Part shown: piece by piece, positions 1 through 5,546 of the stretch
Position numbering within the stretch: position 1 is the first letter of the stretch
Layout: each line of letters begins with the position of its first letter
From: DATGIQ01 sp035295665
GTDB lineage: Bacteria; Planctomycetota; Planctomycetia; Gemmatales; Gemmataceae
Length of the DNA: 7,413 nucleotides
Direction: 5' to 3'
Assembly: GCA_035295665.1 (NCBI GenBank)
Contig: DATGIQ010000526.1
Span: 1 to 7,413 of the forward strand
Program-made: the position numbers and the translations under genes
The notes under the pieces: model-generated
The model's database searches: none
The model's input: the letters and a program-made list of their open reading frames with translations, nothing else
Told to the model about the DNA's origin: nothing

Positions 1-1
1 C

Positions 2-313
2 CGGCCCAAGATCACCTACGCCACCCAGGTGGCCACCAACCCGCCGACCATCGTGCTGATCACGAATGGACCGGAGCTGTTTGCTCCCACGTATCAGCGC
101 TACTTGCTGAAGACTTTCCGCGACCACTTGCCGTTCACGGATGTGCCGATCAAGCTCTATCTCCGCCACAAACACCGCGAAGACGAGCCGGCCGACGGTG
201 AAAAGGAACCGCCGCGGAAAGTACAGCGGACCGAGCAGCCGGTCCGCAGCCCCGACACCAAGAAGGAGCGGAGGCGCACCCGGCCGGCGCCGGAGCTGTG
301 GAAAGATTTGTAG
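2..313 (+). CDS. der: GTPase Der (EngA), C-terminal KH-like domain only (5' part outside window)
   Basis: Der is a double-GTPase-domain protein that binds the 50S ribosomal subunit and helps its late assembly. Only the last 103 codons are in the window, so both G domains lie to the left. The visible part is the KH-like domain: KITYATQV, then PPTIVLITNGPELF, then YQRYLLKTFRDHLPF and the final strand PIKLYLRHK. These match the family's usual K-I-x-Y-A-T-Q-V and P-F-x-x-x-P-I motifs. After that point the protein continues for about 50 residues in a Lys/Arg/Glu/Pro-rich tail ending in ELWKDL. Der usually stops soon after the last KH strand, so this tail is an extension, probably disordered and possibly RNA-binding (inference). 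The stop codon is TAG at 311-313, and the next gene starts 25 nt downstream on the same strand. Confidence 0.93.
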   Translation, partial: RPKITYATQVATNPPTIVLITNGPELFAPTYQRYLLKTFRDHLPFTDVPIKLYLRHKHREDEPADGEKEPPRKVQRTEQPVRSPDTKKERRRTRPAPELWKDL

Positions 314-338
314 AAGATTGCCGACCCTGGAGCATCCC

Positions 339-818
339 ATGTCGAGCCGTTCTCTCGTTCGCCTTGGACTGTGCGCAGCCGTCGCTGTGAGTTGGTCCGT
401 TGTGCCGCTGAGCCGTGCCGAGAGCGAAGCGAAAAAGTTCAAAACGGAATACTTCAAGGGCAAGGTCGTTCCGTTGGCAAAGGCCGTGGAGAAATTCGGC
501 GTCCAGCTCGATGCGGATGCGGGATGGCTGGTATTGCTGGGCGACGATGGCAAGATCTATCCGCTGATCAAGGATGATGGCTCACGAATGTTTTTCAAGG
601 ACACGCGGCTGCTGAATCGTCCGATGCGTCTGACCGGCCGCCTCCTGCCGGGCAGCCAGTTGCTTCAGGTCGTCGAAATCCACAGTTACAACCAGAAAAA
701 TGAGCTGCAAGAAGTCTACTACTGGTGCGATATCTGTACGATCAAGCGCTACGAAAAGAAGCTCTGTGATTGCTGCGGGGCGCCGATGGAGCTGCGCGAA
801 GTGCCCGTGCGGAAGTGA
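339..818 (+). CDS. Exported small protein with C-terminal zinc-ribbon-like Cys cluster, function unknown
   Basis: A 159-residue protein. The frame is open further upstream, but ATG at 339 is chosen because GGAG (329-332) sits 6 nt before it and a signal peptide starts there: Arg at 4 and 8, a hydrophobic stretch at about 9-24, and a likely cleavage after LSRA (27). The mature part has a beta-rich core with GKIYPLIKDDGSRMFFKD (71-88) and RPMRLTGRLLPG (94-105), which reads like a small OB-like barrel (inference). It ends in a Cys cluster: C130 and C133 (CDIC), then C143, C145 and C146 (CDCC), consistent with a bound metal or redox cysteines. I believe similar proteins recur in planctomycetes as conserved hypotheticals, but no function is known to me. 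It lies 25 nt after der and is probably cotranscribed. Export would place it in the periplasm, away from Der's cytoplasmic role, so shared transcription need not mean shared function. Confidence 0.85.
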   Translation: MSSRSLVRLGLCAAVAVSWSVVPLSRAESEAKKFKTEYFKGKVVPLAKAVEKFGVQLDADAGWLVLLGDDGKIYPLIKDDGSRMFFKDTRLLNRPMRLTGRLLPGSQLLQVVEIHSYNQKNELQEVYYWCDICTIKRYEKKLCDCCGAPMELREVPVRK

Positions 819-843
819 TGCTTCACGGCGGCGGGCGGAATCT

Positions 844-1032
844 TTTTGTTTAAGATTCTCCGAAGCTTCTTCGAATGGCTCAGGCCGATTCCCTCGAACT
901 CATCCGACTCTTTCACCAATGCGGCACAGCAACGGGCTTGGCAGTGCACGTCACGATAATCGTCCCCTTGGCCGTGGCGTTCAAGTAGGCATCGAACTGG
1001 GCGTGCACTTCCTCTGCGGACGCGATTTTCAT
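844..1032 (-). pseudogene. Decayed Phd/YefM-family antitoxin gene (frameshifted, 3'-truncated)
   Basis: On the minus strand, ATG at 1032 begins MKIASAEEVHAQFDAYL, continues with GTIIVT and reaches KPVAV at 925, then runs into a TGA at 913-915. This is the N-terminal DNA-binding pattern of Phd/YefM antitoxins (usual form: MKIAS..EVKA.F..YL, then G.VVVTRNGKPVAVL). The continuation is found in another frame from about 925: ALVKESDEFEG, then LSHSKKLRRILNKK to about 844, matching the family's DEDELERLLLAHSP.L..IL segment. A net 1-nt loss (or 2-nt gain) near 923-927 therefore broke the gene. The usual RNG before KPVAV is replaced by CTA, and the C-terminal toxin-binding tail is missing. A good Shine-Dalgarno (GAGGAG on the minus strand, 1041-1046, 8 nt from the ATG) survives. 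No toxin gene lies on either side. Only a short aberrant 39-residue peptide could be made. Confidence 0.75.
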
Positions 1033-1067
1033 ACGTTCATCTCCTCATCGATTGCCATCCTCCCATA

Positions 1068-1082
1068 CAAAGCAGAGCTTTG
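1068..1082. promoter_or_regulatory. Short inverted repeat upstream of the antitoxin remnant, possible relic operator
   Basis: CAAAGC-AGA-GCTTTG is a perfect 6-bp inverted repeat with a 3-nt spacer. It lies 36 nt upstream of the start codon of the decayed Phd-type gene. Phd/YefM antitoxins repress their own operons by binding short palindromes near the promoter, so this could be the former operator. That is position-based inference; a 6-bp inverted repeat can also occur by chance. Confidence 0.2.
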
Positions 1083-1132
1083 CACATTGTCTGTGGGTTC
1101 GGAAAGGTGCCTAACTGACGGTGCCTGATCCT

Positions 1133-1203
1133 GCGGTTTACCAACCTGACGTGCCAGCGAAGTTGCCGCGATCCTTCGCTGGCACGTCAGGTTGGTAGAC
1201 CGC
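1133..1203. repeat. 71-nt near-perfect palindrome (30-bp arms, 11-nt loop)
   Basis: The left arm 1133-1162 and right arm 1174-1203 are reverse complements at 29 of 30 positions. The inner 24 pairs (1139-1162 with 1174-1197) are perfect, with arm core CCAACCTGACGTGCCAGCGA. The one mismatch, T1138 against G1198, is a U-G wobble if the plus strand is transcribed. The loop 1163-1173 is TTGCCGCGATC. The element sits between convergent gene ends and overlaps no recognised gene. It has no T-run after it, so it is not a classical intrinsic terminator, although a 30-bp RNA hairpin would protect or define 3' ends. A degenerate copy with the same arm and loop lengths lies at 4308-4368, which points to a dispersed repeat family of the REP or MITE kind. 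Confidence 0.9.
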
Positions 1204-1254
1204 CGAATGACGCATGCGGCGCATCTCGCAAGACACGTCTGCCCTTCAAAAGCT

Positions 1255-1395
1255 GCCGACGCCTTTATCTGGAGATCCGGCCTGAGCGGCACGATTGCGC
1301 TGACCAGCGATACCTTAACCATCCCCAACGGCCTGGCCATCGGCGACGGCAAAGCACCCTTGTTCGGCAATGGGATTTCCAACGATGGGACGATT
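1255..1395 (+). pseudogene. Possible remnant of a beta-helix/choice-of-anchor surface protein
   Basis: In the frame beginning at 1192 the translation contains SGLSGTIALTSDTLTIPN (about 1276-1329) followed by GLAIGDG and later GISNDGTI. Large secreted planctomycete proteins with right-handed beta-helix repeats often open with a stretch of the form F..GLSGTITLTSG.LTI...LTI.GPG, and the resemblance in spacing and residues is close. Third-position GC is high across this part, as expected of former coding sequence. The frame runs open to a TGA at 1531-1533, but what follows about 1395 is Arg-rich and unrecognisable. There is no plausible start or ribosome binding site, and the palindrome at 1133-1203 overlaps the upstream end of the frame. 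I take it as a small fragment of a lost gene; chance similarity is possible because the match is short. Confidence 0.33.
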
Positions 1396-1558
1396 GACAG
1401 AAGGCGAGCTGCTTGCTTGGAACAATTCCTTCGAGCCTGGCGTGATCGACCGCGCAGCCGGGCTTCCTGGCAAAGCCCAATCTTTCGCGAGCAGGCCGAA
1501 GCCGTCGATCAAAGCTTCGCTGGTTTGGGCTGAGCGAGGTGATTCTGCACTCCGCAAG

Positions 1559-2683
1559 TCAACCGCTCTGCAGATACCGTGCCAGCAACCGGTGGAAGTG
1601 ATAGCCCGCCAACTCGCGGCGAACGCTGAACCTGCCTGTATGGAACGATCGACTGGCCAGGCCGCGCTGCACCTCTTCGCAGATGCCAGCGTCCTCTAAT
1701 TGGATTTGATGGGCCACGGCAATACTTTCGGCGATGCGTGCCTTTGCTTCAGGCCCCTCCGTGTCGGCGAAATAGAAATCAAAAATGACCCGGCACTGAT
1801 CGGGACCGAGCGGCAAGACCAAGTTCGTGTCCATCGTGCCCCGGTAGATGTTGAGCATGAAGTTGGGAAAGACCCACCAGTAATAGGCCATCTCTCCGGT
1901 CCGTACCTTGGCCGCTGCTGCGGCAGCGCTGTTCGGATCCGGCGGGCGGAGCGGGCTGCTTTGCACACTGGTGTGGTCGGCGATTTCCGTATGGTAGTGG
2001 GCATAATCCAGGACGCCGGCCAATGTGGGATGAACGCTGTTGACGTGGTAGCCACCGTCCAGAAAATTGTCCACGAATACCTTCCAGTTGCAAGCGACCA
2101 CATACTCGCGCCGCTCCACGAACCGGAGTGTTTCTAGACCCAATCCGCGTGTCCGTTCAGGCAGCGAGGCAAGGAATTCCGCCAGGGCAGGGGGAGTGTG
2201 GCCCGGCGGCGTTTGGCGAACCCAGACCAGGGGGCCCCAGGTATCCACCGCCAAGCGAACCAGCCCTTGCTCTTCCCGGTGAAAATCGGCAACTCCCTCG
2301 AATTCCGGAGTGCCACGGAGCCGGCCGGCCAAATCATAGGTCCAGCCATGATAGCGGCAGCGCAGGCGGGAGACTTTGCCGCAAGCTTCTTCGAGTACCC
2401 GGGCGGCTCGGTGCCGGCAAACGTTGGAAAAGGCGCGCAGGATACCTTCTTGATCCCGGACCACTGCGATCGGTTCGCCCGCAATGTCGGTCGTGAGGAA
2501 TGATCCGGGCTCGGCCAGTTGATCCAGACGCCCGGCAGCCTGCCAGGTGTTGACGAAGACCGTACGGCACTCCGCGGTATAAATCGTCGGATCCAAATAC
2601 CACGCACTCGGAATGGTATGTGCTCGTTCCAGCGGCAACGTGGGATCGAACAGGGCAAGTGTTTCAGCCAAACTTCCGGCCAC
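1559..2683 (-). CDS. Rieske non-haem iron oxygenase, choline monooxygenase-like (alpha subunit)
   Basis: A 374-residue cytoplasmic oxygenase. The Rieske [2Fe-2S] ligands are C89 and H91 (CRHRA) and C109 and H112 (CRYHGW). The catalytic domain has NWKVFVDNFLDGGYHVNSVHP (199-219, key residues D205, H213 and H218) and a third iron ligand candidate, D331, in QLEDAGICEEVQRGL. The C-terminal HTGRFSVRRELAGYHFHR is typical of the family. The NWK-DN-LDGGYHV signature is that of choline monooxygenases and their bacterial relatives (glycine betaine or carnitine oxygenases), so a quaternary amine or similar small substrate is more likely than an aromatic ring (inference). Family members need a reductase to supply electrons, and none is in the window. 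A short Ala run (253-258) lies between the two halves of the catalytic domain. GTG is taken as start because AGGAGG lies 5 nt before it. It follows the CPBP gene by 20 nt, so the two are probably one operon. Confidence 0.9.
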   Translation of the reverse strand: MAGSLAETLALFDPTLPLERAHTIPSAWYLDPTIYTAECRTVFVNTWQAAGRLDQLAEPGSFLTTDIAGEPIAVVRDQEGILRAFSNVCRHRAARVLEEACGKVSRLRCRYHGWTYDLAGRLRGTPEFEGVADFHREEQGLVRLAVDTWGPLVWVRQTPPGHTPPALAEFLASLPERTRGLGLETLRFVERREYVVACNWKVFVDNFLDGGYHVNSVHPTLAGVLDYAHYHTEIADHTSVQSSPLRPPDPNSAAAAAAKVRTGEMAYYWWVFPNFMLNIYRGTMDTNLVLPLGPDQCRVIFDFYFADTEGPEAKARIAESIAVAHQIQLEDAGICEEVQRGLASRSFHTGRFSVRRELAGYHFHRLLARYLQSG

Positions 2684-2688
2684 GCACG

Positions 2689-2694
2689 CCTCCT
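2689..2694 (-). promoter_or_regulatory. Strong Shine-Dalgarno of the Rieske gene, fixing its GTG start
   Basis: Read on the minus strand, AGGAGG lies 5 nt upstream of the GTG at 2681-2683, inside the 20-nt gap after the CPBP stop codon. It decides the non-ATG start and implies independent, efficient translation initiation of the second gene of the pair. Confidence 0.7.
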
Positions 2695-2703
2695 GGGCCC
2701 GTT

Positions 2704-4215
2704 TCAGTCCCCCATGGCGAGGATCAACAAGCTCAAAACCAGCCCGTTACTGATTCCGTGCGCAATCATGGCCGGTACCAACGACCCGCGCCATTCCCGC
2801 ACCAGACAGAAGGTGAACGCCAGCCCCATCAAGATGGGGACCGCTTCGAGGCCTTGCGGATGGATCACGGCAAAGAGGAAGCTGACGCACACAGCACTGC
2901 ACAAAATGCTCAAACCAAGGCCGAGCCGTGCACTGGCCTCTCGCAGATGGCGATAGAGCACGCCACGGAACATCGTCTCCTCGACGATGGGCGCAATCAC
3001 GCTGGCAAGCAGCAGGATTTGCAACCGTGCCCACCAGTCGCCACTGGCCACATACTCGACAATGGGATGCGAAGGGAAGTGTCCCTGATTGAAGTTCTCC
3101 GCGGTGCCGCCAAGACCCTGGAGTGCTCCTTCGAGAAGCAAGATAGCGAACGTCACAAGCAGACCGAGGGCGACCATCGGTATCGCCATCGCATACGTGG
3201 CCACACCGATCAGTGGCTCGAGCGGCGGCCGTTTGCCGAGCTTGAGGCCAATCTCCCACCGCACCTGCGACCAGGGAATGCCGCGCAAGACCGGCCAGAA
3301 CAGGGCCGACAAGCTGAGCAGCGAAGCCAGACCCGTGAAGAGCCAGCGGAGGTCGGTGCCAAAGGAAAGGCGTTCTGCCCCCAAACTCAGGGCCATAAAA
3401 AGCGCCATCCAGACGGCAAAAGTTTCGGCGTAAACCCCACCATGAAGTAGCCCCGTTTGGACCCCGCGCTGGAGCTTGCCGCTGAATAACAAGATGACGA
3501 AAACCACCAGGCCAACAAAGCCGAGCAAGCCAAGCAGTCCCAGGCCAATGATGTAACCCAGAAGCGCGAGGACGGTCCGATGCGCGGAGCCAAGGATGGC
3601 GGCTCGTGTTTCCGGGTCTGGGCCACCGGCTGGAGCCAGGGCCAAATCTCCGAACCAACCCAGCTCCGTGCGGAGTTGTTGCTTCTCATCGTTGCTCACA
3701 GAAGGTGCCTGGAGCCGGCCCGCCCGGTAATCTTCGTATAACCGCCGGAGGTCATCTTCCAGCGTTGCCTGCTCCGGCGTTTCGTCGACCCCGGCCTCCC
3801 TCAGTTTGGCGCCGAGATCGTTCAGTTCGTCGAGAGCTTTTGCCGGCCCGGCTAGTTCGCCGGCCAAGACGACGAACCGTAAGCGCTGTTCCACCCGACC
3901 ACCGTTCAAGCCCTTGGCCTGCTCATAGACATCCTTTCCCGACATGCCGGACAGCTCCTTCGCACCGATCAGGTAGCGTGCCTGCATTTGCATGAGCCGC
4001 ACATCCAAACCCTGCCCTGACGAGAAGGCGGCTCCTGGAGGAGCGATCGCATGCATCACAAGGACCAGCAGGACGAGAAGAACGATCATGATCCAGGCCA
4101 GGGCGGACTGACCCTTTTTTTGAGGATGAGCCGGGATCGCCGTGGCGATGAGGGGATCGGCTACAGATGGATCCAGATCGTTTTGCATGGTTGATTCGAG
4201 CTCGTGGAGGCACAT
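2704..4215 (-). CDS. CPBP-family intramembrane metalloprotease (ABI/CAAX-protease-like) with long N-terminal domain
   Basis: A membrane protein of up to 503 residues. The CPBP catalytic motifs are all present near the C-terminus: EETMFR (412-417, the EExxxR glutamates), F448...H452 in FAVIHP, and H486xxxN490 in AHGISN. These form the metal site of Rce1-like proteases. An N-terminal membrane segment (about 39-58) is followed by a soluble, charged, helix-rich region (about 65-210), then roughly seven further hydrophobic segments (about 214-244, 264-280, 291-311, 336-362, 396-425, 432-452, 460-500). The core CPBP domain is only the last 200 or so residues, so the N-terminal half is an extension of unknown role. 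The start is uncertain: ATG at 4215 gives the longest protein, ATG at 4188 (MQNDLDPSV) gives 494 residues with a natural-looking N-terminus, and neither has a good Shine-Dalgarno. Bacterial members serve varied roles including bacteriocin immunity and protein processing; the substrate here cannot be inferred. Confidence 0.88.
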   Translation of the reverse strand: MCLHELESTMQNDLDPSVADPLIATAIPAHPQKKGQSALAWIMIVLLVLLVLVMHAIAPPGAAFSSGQGLDVRLMQMQARYLIGAKELSGMSGKDVYEQAKGLNGGRVEQRLRFVVLAGELAGPAKALDELNDLGAKLREAGVDETPEQATLEDDLRRLYEDYRAGRLQAPSVSNDEKQQLRTELGWFGDLALAPAGGPDPETRAAILGSAHRTVLALLGYIIGLGLLGLLGFVGLVVFVILLFSGKLQRGVQTGLLHGGVYAETFAVWMALFMALSLGAERLSFGTDLRWLFTGLASLLSLSALFWPVLRGIPWSQVRWEIGLKLGKRPPLEPLIGVATYAMAIPMVALGLLVTFAILLLEGALQGLGGTAENFNQGHFPSHPIVEYVASGDWWARLQILLLASVIAPIVEETMFRGVLYRHLREASARLGLGLSILCSAVCVSFLFAVIHPQGLEAVPILMGLAFTFCLVREWRGSLVPAMIAHGISNGLVLSLLILAMGD

Positions 4216-4307
4216 GGCTCGCGCGGGAGCCGCCAGATGCCCGGTAGTATTCTTTCCTCATTCTACGGAAACCGCGGCCCAGCAAGTGCCCGTACTCCTT
4301 CCGCTGC

Positions 4308-4368
4308 ACACCAGCCGGGCGATCCGCTCAGGATGCCGCGGTCCTTCGTTGGTGCGTCTGGCTTGTGT
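4308..4368. repeat. Degenerate second copy of the palindromic repeat (25-bp arms, 11-nt loop)
   Basis: Left arm 4308-4332, loop 4333-4343 (ATGCCGCGGTC) and right arm 4344-4368 align without gaps to 1138-1198. By hand count the loop agrees at 9 of 11 positions, the right arm at 17 of 25 and the left arm at 13 of 25. Within the copy, 15 of 25 arm positions are Watson-Crick pairs and 5 more are G-U wobbles when the plus strand is read as RNA; none is an A-C mismatch. It lies in the divergent intergenic region, ending 44 nt before the RlmL-type methyltransferase start. It could therefore fold in that gene's 5' leader if transcription starts upstream of it. Confidence 0.6.
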
Positions 4369-4374
4369 GATGCA

Positions 4375-4390
4375 GGATCATGCATGGTCC
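4375..4390. promoter_or_regulatory. 16-bp near-palindrome before the methyltransferase gene, possible operator
   Basis: GGATCATGCATGGTCC is its own reverse complement except for one mismatched pair. It ends 22 nt before the methyltransferase ATG, where a repressor site would be expected in a 197-nt divergent intergenic region. The regulator is unknown and chance occurrence is possible. The ribosome binding site AAGGGG (4403-4408) follows, 4 nt before the start codon. Confidence 0.25.
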
Positions 4391-4412
4391 TTTAGAATAG
4401 TGAAGGGGAACT

Positions 4413-5546
4413 ATGCACCAACAGCGGTATTTCGCAACCTGTGCCCGTGGAATCGAACCGGTCTTGGCCGGTGAATTACGCGCTCTGGGCGGCAGTGCGG
4501 TGGAGCAAGGCCGCGGCGGGGCCCACTTCTGCGGGGACCAGGCGTTGCTCTACCGGACCAACCTTTGGCTGCGTACCGCCATCCGCGTGCTGTGGCCGAT
4601 TCTGGAAGTCTCGGTCGATTCTCCGGAAGCGCTGTACGATGCGGTGCGTACCGTGGATTGGACGCGCTACCTCACGCCGGATCATACCCTGGCCGTGGAT
4701 TGCAACGTCCGCGATTCTCGCATCACCCACTCCAAGTACGCGGCTCTGAAGACCAAGGATGCCATCTGTGATCAATTCATCGACCGCTGCGGTCGCCGGC
4801 CAAGTGTAGATGTCGAAGAGCCGATGGTGGGTCTGAATCTCCACATTTACCGGGATCAGGCGGTGCTGAGCCTGGACAGTTCTGGCGAATCGCTTCACAA
4901 ACGCGGCTACCGGCCCATCCTGACGAAAGCCCCGCTCAACGAAGCGCTGGCGGCAGCGCTCATTTTGCTGAGCGGATGGACGCCGGAGAGCGCGTTCGCC
5001 GATCCCCTGTGCGGCTCGGGTACGCTGCCCATTGAAGCTTCCTGGCTAGCGACCCGGCGTCCCCCCGGACTGACGCGCAAGCGTTTTGGTTTCCAGGGCT
5101 GGCTGAACTTCGACGTCCACCTCTGGCTGGAATTGCGTGATCAGGCCCGCCGCGGGGTACGGAAAGAATTGATGGCTCCCATTGTCGGTTCCGACCTGCG
5201 TCGGGATGCCATCCTGTTTGCGCGAAAGAATGCGAAGGCCGCGGGCGTCGGGCACTTGATTCATTTTGACGTCCGGGATGTCCGGAATTTCGAGCCGCCC
5301 GCAGGGCCACCGGGAACGCTCCTATGCAATCCGCCCTACGGAGAACGCCTCGGCGAAGCTGCGGACCTCAAGGGGCTATACCAGACGTTGGGCGAAGTGT
5401 TTCGGCAACGCTGCTCGGGATGGCAGGTGTTGGTTTTCGCAGGGAATGCCCAATTGGCTCGATCGATCGGCCTGACCCCGGTAGAACAGGTGCCGCTCTT
5501 CAACGGCAAGATTCCCTGCCGGCTGCTGCGTTATGCGTTGCCGTGA
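4413..5546 (+). CDS. rlmL: THUMP-domain 23S rRNA guanine-N2 methyltransferase, RlmL N-terminal type
   Basis: A 377-residue cytoplasmic S-adenosylmethionine-dependent RNA methyltransferase of the COG0116/UPF0020 family. In E. coli the homologous half of RlmL makes m2G2445 in 23S rRNA. The N-terminal FATCARGIEPVLAGEL (7-22) and the THUMP RNA-binding region (about 60-155, including KYAALKTKDAICDQF) precede the Rossmann-fold methyltransferase domain. Motif I is DPLCGSGTLPIEA (197-209), an acidic residue follows motif II (GSDLRRDAI, 259-267), and the catalytic motif IV is NPPYGERLG (306-314). The length fits single-domain homologues such as Bacillus YpsC; the second, RlmK-like methyltransferase domain of enterobacterial RlmL is absent. 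ATG at 4413 is preceded by AAGGGG at 4 nt. The gene stands alone on the plus strand, divergent from the CPBP gene and overlapping the creatininase gene tail to tail by 16 bp. The exact modified base is inferred from the family. Confidence 0.9.
   Translation: MHQQRYFATCARGIEPVLAGELRALGGSAVEQGRGGAHFCGDQALLYRTNLWLRTAIRVLWPILEVSVDSPEALYDAVRTVDWTRYLTPDHTLAVDCNVRDSRITHSKYAALKTKDAICDQFIDRCGRRPSVDVEEPMVGLNLHIYRDQAVLSLDSSGESLHKRGYRPILTKAPLNEALAAALILLSGWTPESAFADPLCGSGTLPIEASWLATRRPPGLTRKRFGFQGWLNFDVHLWLELRDQARRGVRKELMAPIVGSDLRRDAILFARKNAKAAGVGHLIHFDVRDVRNFEPPAGPPGTLLCNPPYGERLGEAADLKGLYQTLGEVFRQRCSGWQVLVFAGNAQLARSIGLTPVEQVPLFNGKIPCRLLRYALP

Larger units (their letters stand above)
819..1558. other. 740-nt stretch without an intact gene, between convergent transcription units
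   Basis: This stretch separates the stop codon of the exported zinc-ribbon gene (plus strand) from the stop codon of the Rieske gene (minus strand). It holds a broken Phd antitoxin gene, a 71-nt palindrome and a possible beta-helix protein fragment, each listed separately. A weak AT-rich hairpin (GAATCTT 838-844 with AAGATTC 852-858) follows the first gene but has no T-run after it, so it is a poor terminator candidate. Positions 1396-1558 contain open frames on both strands, but none has a recognisable product or a ribosome binding site. The whole stretch reads as gene debris accumulated between two 3' ends. Confidence 0.7.

Noticed and set aside
838..873. Two small hairpins after the zinc-ribbon gene (GAATCTT/AAGATTC and CGAAG/CTTCG) as an intrinsic terminator
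   Set aside because: Both stems are short and neither is followed by a T-run.
1107..1132. Direct repeat GGTGCCT at 1107 and 1120, 13 nt apart
   Set aside because: Only two 7-nt units, with no further copies or context; likely chance.
1029..1382. 117-codon minus-strand frame running through the palindrome
   Set aside because: No ribosome binding site or recognisable product; it stays open only because the GC-rich sequence has few stops, and the palindrome interrupts any sensible protein.
1515..1523. Possible third copy of the palindromic repeat (CTTCGCTGG shared with the right arm)
   Set aside because: The match stops after 9 nt and there is no paired arm or loop core, so chance is a sufficient explanation.
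1315..1557. 80-codon minus-strand frame directly after the Rieske stop codon
   Set aside because: No family resemblance and no Shine-Dalgarno found; composition is that of noncoding GC-rich DNA. A decayed gene cannot be excluded.
2620..3450. Long plus-strand open frame (276 codons) opposite the CPBP and Rieske genes
   Set aside because: Its product is rich in Gln, His, Arg and Pro with no hydrophobic or family pattern, while the minus strand encodes clear CPBP and Rieske motifs over the same bases.
2747..3658. 303-codon minus-strand frame inside the CPBP gene
   Set aside because: It is an out-of-frame reading of the CPBP gene, rich in Arg, Trp and Gly, with no recognisable motif.
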